In this document: piece after piece, positions 33,266 through 44,054 of the stretch
Position numbering within the stretch: position 1 is the first letter of the stretch
Layout: every line of letters starts with the position of its first letter
Assembly (NCBI GenBank): GCA_030374805.1
Contig: JARGSG010000137.1
Coordinates: 18,860 to 82,859, forward strand
DNA: 64,000 nt
Reading direction: 5' to 3'
Source: Gracilaria gracilis
Taxonomy: Eukaryota > Rhodophyta > Florideophyceae > Gracilariales > Gracilariaceae
Made by a program: the position numbers and the translations under genes
The notes under the pieces: generated by a model
Told to the model about the DNA's origin: nothing
Seen by the model: only the letters and a program-made list of their open reading frames with translations
The model's database searches: none

Positions 33266-33814
33266 TCAAATATTTCTCAAATGAGAAGCTTCAGAAGTAT
33301 TCCAAAGTTGAATTAGGTTCCCCTTCGGCTTCCGTCCGGCACATAACTCAAATGAGTGGACGTGAGTAACTATCTCCACCTTCTCAATATTAGAAACAAT
33401 TCTATATTGCCCTTCAATACCAGTCCTATCTTCCCTTGTAGAGAGAATATTGCTGTTGACCGGAAGTTGTATCATATTAGCATCCAACTTCATATTATTT
33501 TTTTTGGACACTTGTTTTGCGTACGCTTCTCTTCTTTTGGCCAGACGCCTCTGTCGATCTTCGTAACTCTCATTTTCCAACAGACTAGCTCGTTTCCATC
33601 TGCGTATTTCTCGCTCCTTTTGACGGTTTTCTTCCTTTTGTCTCCACTCTTTCTTTCTAATGCTCGATCTGCTACACTCCCTTGATATGCCTCCATTATT
33701 TTGTTTCACCACATGATGATGAATTTGAGTTTTTGTTCCAAATGTGGTTTGATACCTGACGGCAAATTTTGTGCTTTGATTAGGCAGTAAACACTTGAAA
33801 ACGTGGTCAGCCAT
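33266..33814 (-). CDS. Small basic orphan protein, 182 residues
   Basis: An intact frame in a locally AT-rich stretch. The middle (residues ~60-115) is a strongly charged helix (EWRQKEENRQKEREIRRWKR, then YEDRQRRLAKRREAYAKQVS). Similar Arg/Glu-rich leader segments are found in proteins encoded by Helitron and related transposons, but no replication or helicase motif follows, so I only note the resemblance. Base composition differs from the GC-rich island next door. Confidence 0.35.
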   Translation of the reverse strand: MADHVFKCLLPNQSTKFAVRYQTTFGTKTQIHHHVVKQNNGGISRECSRSSIRKKEWRQKEENRQKEREIRRWKRASLLENESYEDRQRRLAKRREAYAKQVSKKNNMKLDANMIQLPVNSNILSTREDRTGIEGQYRIVSNIEKVEIVTHVHSFELCAGRKPKGNLIQLWNTSEASHLRNI

Positions 33815-35158
33815 TTTGTCACCAGTATAATATGCAGATTGGAATTACGCCGTTATAACGAAACACTTCTTTCCTTTAGACCGAAAGTTTTCGGTGTGTG
33901 AAAACCAGTCGGCGGTGAATCGGCAGATTGTGTTTAGAGTCAACGATGGGCAAACTTCAAGCCGCTCTCAGTTCTACAACGTTCAAACTATCCAAGTGTC
34001 TCTTAGACGTTATACAACCGCACAGTGTTTTCGTAAAAATAGGGCTGTTACATTTCGAAGAAAAGTACAGCAACCAACCTCAACAACATGCTTCTTTCCC
34101 ATTTCATAGCTGGCGGAGTTGAAAGAGTAACTATTGTATGACTATCTTGTAATGTTAGCATGTCGAATACAGTGCAGGAACGTTAGGTTTCTGTTTCAAA
34201 ACGGCTGCATAAAGAAACAGTGGCAGTTACCGCCCGCTTCCAATTTCATCACGAAATAAAAGGCTCATCCAAAAGCGCTCTTCAGTGTCCGCGCTAGCCT
34301 CGTTCCGTTATGCGTACTAACTATGTCTCGTTGAACGTTTTACGTAAGTCGTAGGCATAACGGATTTAAGTCTGGTTGTGCCGCGCCCTGAGCTCTTTTG
34401 TTGGCTAATAATTTGGTTGTGCCACCATCTGAACAAGATGAGTGGATTTCAGCAGTAGTCCCCGCCGCAAACAAAGCCACCCAACCCTTTCGTAGAGCGA
34501 TAAAGTACGTGTACGCGTCGTCAAAGGTGGCTCCGTCTGGATACACTGCCTGCGTCATGTTTGCTCGAATCAACGCCGTGATGCGCTTTATCTATTCCCT
34601 TGGTGAATCCTTCCACATCACTGGATGACAAAACAGCAGATGCGTACCCATCAAATTCGTGCTCTCCCTCCTGAACCAAGTTATTAATGTACAGAAATCT
34701 GTGGAGCAACGCCAATTTACCGAGTATGCAATGAGTGGGTTGCGCTGAGTTTGAAGAGTAGCGTGAGCTGAGAATCGTCTTAGAGTTACTGGGTTAGATT
34801 GGGATATAAACATGTCATTGGCCGCAAACCGAAGCGCGGGCTATCTTGTATCGCATCAGGCTGTCAGCAGTCCAGTGCGACTTTCCCGCTAAGTTTCAGC
34901 AGGGCCTTATCAAGTACGCCCGCCAATTGTACTTCAATCGCCGTCTCCGTTACAAAACCCAATCAACCACACTCTCCGATGCACGCAAGTCGCTGCAATG
35001 CGCTGTATCTTCCACACTGTAGGTTCTCTATAAACATCTCCACCCCGCGATCTCACATATCACACTTCTCACACCAAGCATCCCCCTCCCACGACCCAAA
35101 TTCCACGTCACTCGCTCGTCTCCTCCCCACCGCTCAATTGATTCTTCACCAGATATGC
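33815..35158. other. No gene recognised
   Basis: Short frames on both strands only; no similarity, hairpin or RNA gene seen. Confidence 0.4.
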
Positions 35159-35809
35159 CTACTCCCAGTTCTCAATCCTCAACAACTTCTCATGTCGCCC
35201 AACCTCTAGAATCTTTCTGCGCCACACCACCGCGATAGCGTCAGCGTCCTTCACAGGCGACAGTCGGTGAGCCACCGCAATCGTAACGCCTCCCGGTCCC
35301 ACACGATCCCAAGCAACCTGCACCACGCGCTCGGAGACCGCGTCAAGCGTCGACGTAGCCTCATCCAGTACCCCAGTACCAGAATTCTCAGCAGTGACGA
35401 TTGAGAGTGAAATCGCCACCAGCTGCCGTTGTCCACCAGAAAGTTTGCTCCCGCGTGCTCGCATAACCGTGTCGTATCCGTCCTCCAGTTCGGTGATAAA
35501 AGAGTGAGCGTTTGCCGCTTTGGCTGCCTCAACAATCATTTCGTCAGTCACGGGCGTGCCATCCACGCGATCCAGTCCGTATGCGATGTTATCACGCACC
35601 GAGCGATTGAACAGATTCGGTTCTTGAGCAACCAGTCCCATGAGTTTGCGCACCCATTTCACGTCGTATGCCACGATGCTGCTGTCATCGATCAGCAAAC
35701 TTCCAGTTCGAACGTCGTAGAATCGCTCCACTCGGCTCGCCACTGTGCTTTTGCTAGACTCGCTCGCACCATCTAACGCCAACGTCTGCTGGTTGTTCAC
35801 CTCCAGCAA
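35159..35809 (-). pseudogene. Orphan ABCB-type nucleotide-binding domain
   Basis: A 216-codon frame is the ATP-binding domain of an ABCB/MDR-type exporter: degenerate Walker A (GASESSKST at 14-22; the usual G-SG-GKST has lost two glycines), Q-loop (GLVAQEPNLFNRSVRDNIAY), signature LSGGQRQLVAIS (123-134), Walker B reduced to GVLDEATSTLD (146-156) and the H-loop His (181) in VAHRL. No transmembrane domain precedes it. The altered Walker A and the corrupted residues before Walker B (AENSGTG in place of an RNPKILLL-like strand) show relaxed constraint. A second NBD or membrane half is not found nearby. A pseudogene fragment is the best reading. Confidence 0.8.
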
Positions 35810-36578
35810 GCACCGTCACATCTGGCCTCGTTTGATATGCAAAGTCAGGCGCGCAGAGCACTCGGAAAGCGCGAGTGCATCGAAGGTGGAGAGACGACGT
35901 ATGAAGGACGCCAACAGCGCGTACGAGAGATGTAGTAACTTTACATGGACGTCCGAGCGACAACAGCCCGGAAGGCTGCAGCGAACGCTTCTTCGACATA
36001 GTATTGTGTACTTCCAATAAGGGGATGGGCAGTTAAGGGTGGGAGAGTTAGGGAAGGAGTGCTATAGAATGAGAGGAAAACCGAGGACGGACTTGCCACA
36101 GAACGGGAAGTACACCGCAATGGATAAACGAACTCCACGCCTTGCCGCCGTCGCCATATTTCAAAATAAGGTATAAACCTACGCCAATCGAGGTACCAAA
36201 GGTACCGTCAGTAATACGAGAGCGTATTCGTGGCGCTGTACGACGTGTTGCGGAAGGTGGCACACGTCGAAGTGCGGCGGTGGCAAGGAGCGCGAATCGT
36301 GCATACAACGTATGCGGCAGCGGCGGTGGTGGTGGTCATGGCATATGTGCTCGCGACGGCGGCGACGCGGCGGCGTTGGGTACGAGCGGCGAGATGGACA
36401 CGTGCAAGGGGTGTTGATACAAGGGCGGCGAGTCCACGCCCTTGCGAACGGGCGGCGGCGATGCGCGTCGAGGAGACGTGGGATGGAAGGGTGGTAACGT
36501 CTGCATGACGGCAGATCTCCAACAGGGACCCCGACACTTTTGCGCAGGCGAACCACGACTATTAAATGAAAGCATGCT
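35810..36578. other. No gene recognised
   Basis: GC-rich, with GGC/GGT trinucleotide runs (36300-36480) that give low-complexity frames on both strands. A perfect GTACCAAAGGTAC lies at 36193-36205. Confidence 0.45.
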
Positions 36579-36603
36579 GAGGTGGACCGTCCCGGTCCAC
36601 CTC
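36579..36603. terminator. Perfect hairpin just past the recombinase-like gene
   Basis: GAGGTGGACCG (36579-36589) and CGGTCCACCTC (36593-36603) are exact reverse complements with a 3-nt loop, 24 bp beyond the minus-strand stop at 36627. It could mark the end of the transcript or of a mobile unit. The role as terminator is only a suggestion. Confidence 0.4.
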
Positions 36604-36626
36604 GCCCTTATCTCGATAGAGTAGCT

Positions 36627-38126
36627 TTACTTTTGAATTAGTGCCATCCCGTGGTCATCAGATTGCTGCGCCCCGTTGGGTCTCCATTGCACCCCCAAAG
36701 TCGCAGACCAAAACGTCATCAGTTCGCAGGGGTCATGCGCTTTTCTTTGGTCATAGGCAACGTACGTTCGACGGAGCTGCTCCGGGGAGGTGTTCTTTTG
36801 CTTCGATATCTTTTGTAGAAACTGAGTCTCCGTTAGACCCGCGAAAACTTTCCTCTTGCGATACAAGTCCATCATCATGGATGCGTAAGCGTTTCGCAAG
36901 TCCATGGGCGTCAGCATACCTAATGCAGGATCACATGAGCTCAGAAAAGCTCTGCAAAGTCTTGATATCGACTTCAGCTGAAGCTGCTTGCCCGTCGTTG
37001 GGTTCAGCAGGAGATATCTGCTCAGCTCAGCGTCCTGAATCATCGGCCTCACTACCAGAACGTGAAACAAAATGAATCGCAGTAACCGCGCAGGAAGAAT
37101 GAGTTGAGGCAAATCTGCATCACGCTGGCGCTTCTCCCTCTCCGTCTGCAGTTCCACAAAACTGCTTCTTGTCTTTGAATATTCCCATTGTGCAAGTTGT
37201 TGTCTGCGAGGCACTTGAAGCTGGGCAAAGACCTGTGGTCTTTGCCCACCGGAGGTCAGCAAAAGAAGGCCTACGAAACTCCTGGACCAGCTCTTGACAA
37301 ATCCAACACGTTTCTCACCTCTCAAATTCCTTCTGCTGTCCATCATAAAAGACAAAGCCCTTTCAGTTCTCTGCACTGACAAAGCAATGTCTTCAACCGC
37401 TAGAGCTCCCCCGCTCCCTATCCTCCCCAAAATCCCTTTCAGCGATTGAGAGCGAGCTCGATGTGATCTTCTCGCCGCGCTTGCAATCGTCCGCAACATT
37501 ACCAAGTTTACTTTGAGCTTCGCTCTCAGCCTCTCATCCTCAACAGTCAGGATCGCAACCCCGCAGACCCTCCCCAGCGACGTAGCCTTCGCTCTCAGTG
37601 TGCTCGGAGAGCTTCGTTTCCTAAAGTAGTCTGTGAAGCGCACCACCAAATCCTGTTCCGCAACACACCGGAACAACTCCTTTTCCCTCCAGACATGTTT
37701 ACGTTCACAAAAGCACCATACGATAGCCCAACGAAGAAACTGGGATACGGTGGTCATGGTTAGTTTCAGTTCCGCGATTTCACGCTGTTGAGCTCGCTCT
37801 CTCGGACGATAGTACATGAGGTAGACTGTTTTCATATCCAGTCAATTTTCCATTGTGGCATTAACCCCTTCATACGCCAGTGCGTCTCGTTCATTTCCAC
37901 CTTCGTCTCGTAGATAAGCATCGCCCCTCTTAAAAAAGTACGGATCTTTCGTTTCTAAGTCTTTAAGGTTTTTAAACCATCGCTCTCGAAAACCAGCCCT
38001 CTCTTCGTCATGCCCAGCCAGTTCCGCTCGTTCTATTCTTCTTCTCTTGATATCTCGGCCTCCTTCTTCGCCTAACACCATAGATGCGGTAGTCAATGAT
38101 ACGGGATGGACAAATGAGATCAACAA
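36627..38126 (-). pseudogene. Recombinase-like gene, copy C (one in-frame stop)
   Basis: Two stretches in one frame (38126-37842 and 37835-36627) are separated by a single TGA, where copies A and B have a Cys codon (YEGVNATMEN-stop-LDMKTVYLMYY against ENCLALQNLYMVYY). The protein would have ~500 residues. An N-terminal helical domain (TTVSQFLRWAIVWCFCERKH, LFRCVAEQDLVVRFTDYF, STLRAKATSLGRVCGVA) is shared with A and B. In the C-terminal domain, residues counted from 37835 suggest a tyrosine recombinase: R199 in SGGQRPQVFAQL, K235, a LLLNPTTGKQL strand, R313 in TPMDLRNAY, then FLQKISKQKNTSPEQLRRTY with Y357. This order fits the R-K-R-Y layout of Crypton-type recombinases, but the match is by eye and the usual His residues are not clear. 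Confidence 0.5.
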
Positions 38127-38627
38127 ATCTCGGAACGAGTGTGTTCGGATATTTTTGGATCTATCCTTGGAGGGTTAGGAGACGCTTTTATGCCGTTGTT
38201 GGAGGGACAGGAGTACCTTTGGTACCTCCCACCTCCACGATGGGAAACTTCAGCGCAGAGCTCATGTCATCAGGTGTTGTAATCAGGCTGCAGGCCTCTA
38301 ATGATCATGCAGGCTGATGGCGACAAGCGTTGGATTCCTGCAGCACGTTGGCCCGGTATTCGGCGGTATCCCAGTTCCCCGCGGGGACTCTATCGAAAGG
38401 TCTCGTTGAGGGCCCAAATACTACCTTCGGTAGCGTGAAAATTTTACAAAGAAAAAATCGTGCATTTACAATGGTACAGAAACGAGCCAATGGCATGATG
38501 AGAGACGGCGATTCCGCTGCATATGCAGTCCCGGAACCAATCAGGCCATTGGCAACATTGTAAATACACGAATTTTTCTTAGGCAGCTGTGTAACGGTAG
38601 CCTGAGCAGGTTGCGGCTCACTTCCTG
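38127..38627. other. Intergenic, between copies C and A
   Basis: Upstream flanks of the divergent copies C (-) and A (+). It contains GTACCTTTGGTAC at 38213-38225 and no recognisable gene. Confidence 0.4.
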
Positions 38628-38942
38628 GCGCGGCAGCGTCGCTCACTTGAACGTTACGGCGATGACGCAACTCGATCTACAAGTGTGCCCTTTCTGAGCC
38701 CCAAGCGTCTATTCTACATCCTGTGGGGCGTCTTCTGGAGGAGTGTATGATGCCTTGGAGTACATTATTTATCTAACGCACTGCCTGTCGCGCGGCAGCG
38801 TCGCTCACTTGAACGTTACGGCGATGACGCAACTCGAGCTACAAGTGTGACCTTTCCGAGCTCCAAGCGTCTATCCTACATCCTTTGGGGCGTCTTCTGG
38901 AGGAGTGTATGATGCTTTGGAGTACCTTATGTATCTAGCGGC
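38628..38942. repeat. Two-copy tandem repeat upstream of copy A (~162-bp unit)
   Basis: Each unit starts GCGCGGCAGCGTCGCTCACT and ends near TTGGAGTACxTTATxTATCT (copies from 38628 and 38790). The same two-unit array with period ~159 lies at the same distance upstream of copy B (45719). It probably carries the promoter of both genes, or forms the end of a mobile unit. Confidence 0.85.
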
Positions 38943-39095
38943 GACACTTGTCGTAAACACTGCCGGGGGTATCACTAGGGGCGCATAATGCGCGGGAAAC
39001 CGGTAGTTCTGGGGCTTTTTAACGCAATGCGCCTCGCTTAGGCAGCTAGGCCACCACAACTACAACCTCATCGAGAAGTATCTCTGAACCGCCAC

Positions 39096-40730
39096 ATGCC
39101 TTCGAGAAATAGAATGTTTCATTCGAATCGGGACATCCAGCCCCTTGCAAAACCTCGGCTCAGGCGCAAGAGAGGTTTCAGCAGCGATCATGTCCATCCC
39201 GCGAATGATGTCGATTGGTCCATTGCTCACGCTAGACCGGTGAGAGAGGAGAGGGTGGTCGGGAATAACTTTTATTGTTCGGATGAGGACGAAGTCTCCG
39301 TAGCACACTTTGGATCTGCGAGGAAGAGGAGGGAGCTGAATTGCAATAATGCCGCTGATGGAGATGACAGCTCTCTTGTTAAGTTTCGACGCGGTGAGAT
39401 GAGGAAGAAGAGTGTATGCGACTCAGACAGCTGTCTTAGATTCGCTGGGAAGAGGAGGGAGCTGGACTGCAATAATGCCAGTGATGGCAGTGACAGCTCT
39501 CTTGTTCAATTTCGACGCGGTGGGAAGAGGAAGAAGAGTTGGAAAGTCTGCGACTCAGACAGCTCTTGTGGATCCGCGAGGAAGAGGAGAGAGCTGGACT
39601 GCAATAATGCCAGTGATGGCAGTGACAGCTCTCTTGTTCAATTTCGACGCGGTGGGAAGAGGGTGAAAAGTTGGAACGTCTCCAACTCAGACAGGGACTA
39701 CTGTTCCTCTGGCGGAGTTAGACCCCGGACGAAGAGGAAGCTGAGCTTGGATATTTTCCATGAATCTGAAGAGAACACCTGCCAACCGGCGAAGGGTCCA
39801 CTAGAGCGAAAGAAGAGGGTTACACCTGATGCCCCACATAACTTATTCGAATCTTCAAGTGAGAGGAGGTTTGTGATGTCGGAGGGTGACGAACGCGAAG
39901 CGATTGACGTTGACTGCGGGAGCCAAGGCAGTGGTTCAGCTGAAGAGCATCCTCGTGATCAACAGCATGGTGAAGTTATCAATCTTGTGCCAGATGAAGA
40001 TGCTGACGCAAGGACAGAATCTTCTCGTGATCACCAGCATGGTGAAGTTATCAATCTTGTGACAGATGAAGATGCTGACGCAAAGACAGAATCTTGTCAA
40101 GGATCTACGGCTTCCGTGGAAATGGCATGGAAGTTGTGCCTCAATCAACTCGAACAGAAGAAGCCAGATATCTTCTCGGGAGCCGAAGCAAAGATGCAAA
40201 TCGTCTCCAAAGCACGGCAGGGGCAATCAGTATATGAGGGCATCAGGGTAACGGAGGACAACTGCCTCGGAGTACGAGCTGTCTTGGCAGCCTGGAAGAA
40301 GTCTGAGGGGCCCAAGACGCCGACGAGAAAGGCGGAAAAGGAGCTTGTGACAACTGTTTCTCAGTTTTTGCGTTGGTCCGTAACGAGCGGGAATTGCTCC
40401 AAAACGAATGTGTGGAAAGAGGCGGCTCTGTTTCAAAGTATCGCAAAAAGCAGACTGGTTGAACGTTTCTTGATGTACTTCCAAAAACGTTGCGAAGATA
40501 GTACTGTGCGGAAGAAAGTGAGTCATTTACTGATCGTTTGCGAGGCTGCATGCTCTAGAAAATCGCATGGTGACATTCGGGACATATCGATGGTACTCCA
40601 GGTTGTATATGGTAAGAAAAGAATGCGTGCAGCCTGCGGAATTCAAGGACGGAACACTCAGCGGCATTTCAAGCGCCCATCCAAGCGTCATGCTGGCTCA
40701 TTGGTCATGAAGAAGAGGGAATCGCGTTGA
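39096..40730 (+). pseudogene. Recombinase-like gene, copy A (C-terminal domain missing)
   Basis: A 544-codon frame. Residues 1-36 (MPSRNRMFHSNRDIQPLAKP, with the basic patch RLRRKRGF) are nearly identical to copy B. Then follows a region unique to this copy with three tandem ~39-residue repeats (RKRRELDCNNASDGSDSSLV) and a duplicated DHQHGEVINLV-x-DEDADA motif (residues ~284-330), whose hydrophobic core plus acidic flank resembles a SUMO-interacting motif. Residues ~415-500 match the N-terminal domain of B and C (TTVSQFLRWSVTSGNCSKTN, LFQSIAKSRLVERFLMYF). Soon after, similarity stops and the frame ends (KKRESR) without the C-terminal recombinase-like half, so this copy is truncated or altered. 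It is likely nuclear, given the basic motifs. Confidence 0.5.
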
Positions 40731-41104
40731 TTACCAGAGAAAGATAGTTTTACTGGGCTCGCCGTGTGCAAGGCGAAAGTTTCAGGGATGTTCTGCACCA
40801 TGACGACAAGAACTCAGATTTCCATATTCTTTTCTTGTGACGAAAGTATTCCACGCGGGAGTTCAACATCTGGTTAATTATATTGCCCTTTTCCAACAGA
40901 CTAATCAAACTGGATGTGTTAAAGATATTATCAGTAAGCTTCCATTCCCATCGTCCACCTTTGAGCATGGGAAGAACTTTCGTATCTATGTTCATATTCA
41001 GTCACACATCCCTTGCTTAAGAGTACTTGTAATCCCGAACCAATATATGTTCAAGTAAAGAAATTGACCTGGATTTGGCAGTGTATATACCGACGGTAAA
41101 CATA
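40731..41104. other. Convergent intergenic spacer
   Basis: 374 bp between the stops of copy A (+) and the orphan gene at 41105 (-). AT-rich; nothing recognised. Confidence 0.4.
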
Positions 41105-42490
41105 TCATGTCTGTGGTGTGAACACATACATATCGGAAACCTCCGGATCAGCCTCAGCTCTTGTGTCAACCAGTGACTCGGCCCTTTCGGCCTCGAACTT
41201 TATACTACCAAGAGCCTCGTAGATGCTGGCAACTTTTCTGAGCACCCGCGTTGCATGAAGGCGGAAAAAGTCTAAGTCCAGACGAGTTCCAAACATATTT
41301 CTAACGACACCTTCGATTCCATGAATGACCTGATCCATTACTTCCTTCAATGGTTGCTGGAGCATACACACCTTTATCTTCTCTCTTTGTCTTCCTGAGC
41401 TGCTTTTCCGACCATATCTCTTGTAAGCAGCTCTCGCACCTACTATGACAGACTTGTGGGAAATTGTCATTGCGTTCTCTAGACACGCAGACGCGTTAGC
41501 TTCAGACAAGTCCATGAGAATGTTCCATGGTTGAAACGCCAAGGTTTTTTGATTCCGATCGTCATAGACAATTTGAATCCGGTTCTCTATCAGCGAAGGG
41601 AAGATCGATGGATCGCCTTGCTGTTCTGCAATATACGCGCACCGCAAAATATACTCAGATGCGGCACACATGTGAATGGCAGTTTCTTGTAGCCTCACGT
41701 GTGTTTCGTGCTCAAACCATTCCTTTATCGACTTCCTGTTGTTCACGGACGGACTAAAAAGCGCTATAGCGTTCTGGCTGATTGGAAGCCTCGATATTTT
41801 TCGACTACCAACCACCATTTGCCTGCCAAATACGATCTTTAGGCCATGATACACAAGCGCTGATGAAGGATAACGTCGCATGGCCTCGAAAACAATGTTC
41901 GCTTGGCCGTCGCACGGCAACCTGGACGAGAACGCGCATATGTTCTCCCACAAGCGTACTTCGCTCTTCCAGTAGTTTCCATCGTTAGTGATTATGCGGA
42001 ACTGGTACACTGAGTGCAGTTGTCGGGCAAATTCTCGAGCGCTTAAGGTTTGCGGTCCCACACTCGCTTCATTTGGCTCAGCAGGGCCACAAAACATGTT
42101 CTTCTCGTTCATAACTCCGCGCGTCCACTCCAGAACCTCAGGAATTGTCCCTTGTAGGATGATTTGCTCTCTCGTCGAATTTCGATTAGCCTCGAGAGAG
42201 CGAGATGGCTCCTTCGCTTCGAACAACACATTCTCCTCCACATCATTATCCGATACCCCTCGTATCTTCGACGCCCGGTTCTCATTAAAATTATTGCTAG
42301 AAGGTAGTGAGTTGCATCTCGTTGGGGCACGACGGACCACGCGCTTGCGTACTCCCCCTACCACTCCAGCTCGTGGCGAGGTTTTTGATGAGGATGACGG
42401 AAACGGTTTGCGAACGTTTCGACTTAAACTTCCTCGTGGCGGACGCTCTAAGCGACGCATTTCAAATTCAGGAACACTACGACTTTGCAA
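41105..42490 (-). CDS. Orphan gene, 461 residues, tail-to-tail with copy A
   Basis: An intact intronless frame. The N-terminal ~110 residues are basic and disordered (RRLERPPRGSLSRNVRKPFP; acidic VSDNDVEENVLFEAKE follows). The rest is helical and protein-like (residues ~150-440: LSAREFARQLHSVYQFRIIT, YWKSEVRLWENICAFSSRLP, SALVYHGLKIVFGRQMVVG, LKEVMDQVIHGIEGVVRNMF). There is no transmembrane helix, zinc finger or catalytic motif that I recognise. Its convergent position beside a recombinase-like gene makes it a candidate accessory gene of the same mobile unit, but that is inference. The disordered basic N-terminus parallels that of copy A. Confidence 0.5.
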   Translation of the reverse strand: MQSRSVPEFEMRRLERPPRGSLSRNVRKPFPSSSSKTSPRAGVVGGVRKRVVRRAPTRCNSLPSSNNFNENRASKIRGVSDNDVEENVLFEAKEPSRSLEANRNSTREQIILQGTIPEVLEWTRGVMNEKNMFCGPAEPNEASVGPQTLSAREFARQLHSVYQFRIITNDGNYWKSEVRLWENICAFSSRLPCDGQANIVFEAMRRYPSSALVYHGLKIVFGRQMVVGSRKISRLPISQNAIALFSPSVNNRKSIKEWFEHETHVRLQETAIHMCAASEYILRCAYIAEQQGDPSIFPSLIENRIQIVYDDRNQKTLAFQPWNILMDLSEANASACLENAMTISHKSVIVGARAAYKRYGRKSSSGRQREKIKVCMLQQPLKEVMDQVIHGIEGVVRNMFGTRLDLDFFRLHATRVLRKVASIYEALGSIKFEAERAESLVDTRAEADPEVSDMYVFTPQT

Positions 42491-43003
42491 GTTGCAAGGA
42501 TGCCATAAACTCGTCCCGCAGCACTTAAAAAGTAGGCTATGGAAACGAGAGGGGCGCGCTGGGGTTTTAGAAAAACAAATTGTAACGTATGGCTTGCAAA
42601 GCGTTCAATGCTGGGAGCGCCACCAGCCAAAAAGGGAAAATGTCATGCACCTAGCTCATTGGTCAGTTTTTATCATTTCTGATGTTCCAACACGGCATCG
42701 AAATTACAGTCAGGGTGAGACTGCAAGCAGCTCGTGCGCGGCCGCGCATATTCTCGAGGTCATAGAACATACCGAGTTTGTATCTCATCATGGAAGAAAC
42801 GTCTTCCAAACTCCGTACGAACCTGGTGCGAGACAGACTGTTTGCGCTTCGCAAAGTATCTTCTCCCACAATGAAGACGGTGCGGAGGAGCTCAGGTTGT
42901 GGGACGCGTCCACAGGACGTGTAGAAGAGTACGCGCCACGGAGCGAGCAGAATGCAGTGTAAGGGTAGACCTGGCACACCTCTCTGGACCGGGGTCGTTT
43001 CAT
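42491..43003. other. Upstream flank of the 41105 orphan gene
   Basis: No gene recognised. A long plus-strand frame (41988-42962) here is mostly antisense to the orphan gene and is rejected. Confidence 0.4.
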
Positions 43004-43075
43004 GCACCACTGCGCGAGACACGCCCATGGGATGTGTTGTAAAATTTAGAACAGGTGTGTCTCGCGCAGTGGTGC
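43004..43075. repeat. Inverted repeat, 22-bp arms, 28-bp spacer
   Basis: 43004-43025 (GCACCACTGCGCGAGACACG...) pairs with 43054-43075 with one mismatch. Confidence 0.9.
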
Positions 43076-43208
43076 TGCTCGAAGCGATCAAAATGGTTGA
43101 CATATTCCAGCCAATCAGGATTATTCCCTTAATGAGCCTCAATACTACCCGAAACTACATCGGACTCCTGCAAGGCAAAGCTCTCAGAGCAAGCTCTCTT
43201 GGAGTATC

Positions 43209-43259
43209 ATTGACCACGAAATGTACGTGTGTATATCACACGTACATTTCGTGGTCAAT
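43209..43259. repeat. Perfect 51-bp palindrome (23-bp arms, TATAT loop)
   Basis: The left arm 43209-43231 (ATTGACCACGAAATGTACGT...) is the exact reverse complement of 43237-43259 around TATAT. It lies 133 bp after the 43004-43075 inverted repeat. Confidence 0.95.
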
Positions 43260-44054
43260 TACACACAATGTAATCACGGTTGTAGACGTATTCCCATGTA
43301 GACTTCAATCTAGTGCTTAGATTTGAGCTTTACTTCAGAAACTAACAGTGGCAACAGACTGCTGCCATCAACGTGCGCCAGCTGTCACCCACTGCGAACG
43401 CGGTGCCGCACGGCCTCCTGTTACAGGAACGAAAGCACGCTTTGGCTTCGTCATAAGCAAAAATCCAGCCATAAAAAAGTAGATTGAATCTTCGTTTTGG
43501 CTCTATCATCTGTAAACACGCAATCGAAAATTTTCTCTCTTTCTGAGCTTGCTCAGCAGGCGGGTCAGAAAAACCTAAATTGAGCGAGTGACAAAGTCGC
43601 ACACGATGCAGATTGCAACCTTCCCAAGGCCCTTGGTTGCCGACGGGAGCCCTGCGTTATGGCGAAAGGAGGGGGTTAGGGCAACACAAGCACAGAAAGC
43701 AGATTGCATGAATGCGGTGGTACAGCGGGTCGGCAAAGAGCAACCAAACAACGAGAGTAAAACGAAGCGGTACCAAGGGTGCAAAGCCACAACGGCGCAC
43801 TCAAACGAGCGCAGGTGGCACGAGCGCGGCTTGCGCACGCACGTAAAAACACACTTCACCAGCGAGCAGCGCGGGGCAAGCGTCGCGCACGGCGGTGCAC
43901 CAATTTGGCTCTACGCGCCCAAACAAAGATACCCCAACAACGGCGATGGTGCTGAACGCCTCACCAAAAACGCGCCACAGGAGGGAGCGCGACGCGGTTG
44001 GCACTAGAATTTCCTTGCATTATATCTCCTCCTTCAGACTGGCCTGAGTACGTC
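43260..44054. other. No gene recognised
   Basis: Short frames only (for example 43588-44007, with biased composition). No similarity seen. Confidence 0.4.

Noticed and set aside
33266..33814. Calling the basic 182-residue frame a Helitron protein
   Set aside because: Only the Arg/Glu-rich helix is similar; there is no Rep or helicase motif and no Helitron end.
36142..36508. Overlapping GC-rich frames on both strands
   Set aside because: They derive from GGC/GGT repeats and give low-complexity peptides.
41988..42962. 324-codon plus-strand frame
   Set aside because: Antisense to the better supported orphan gene at 41105-42490; composition is not protein-like.
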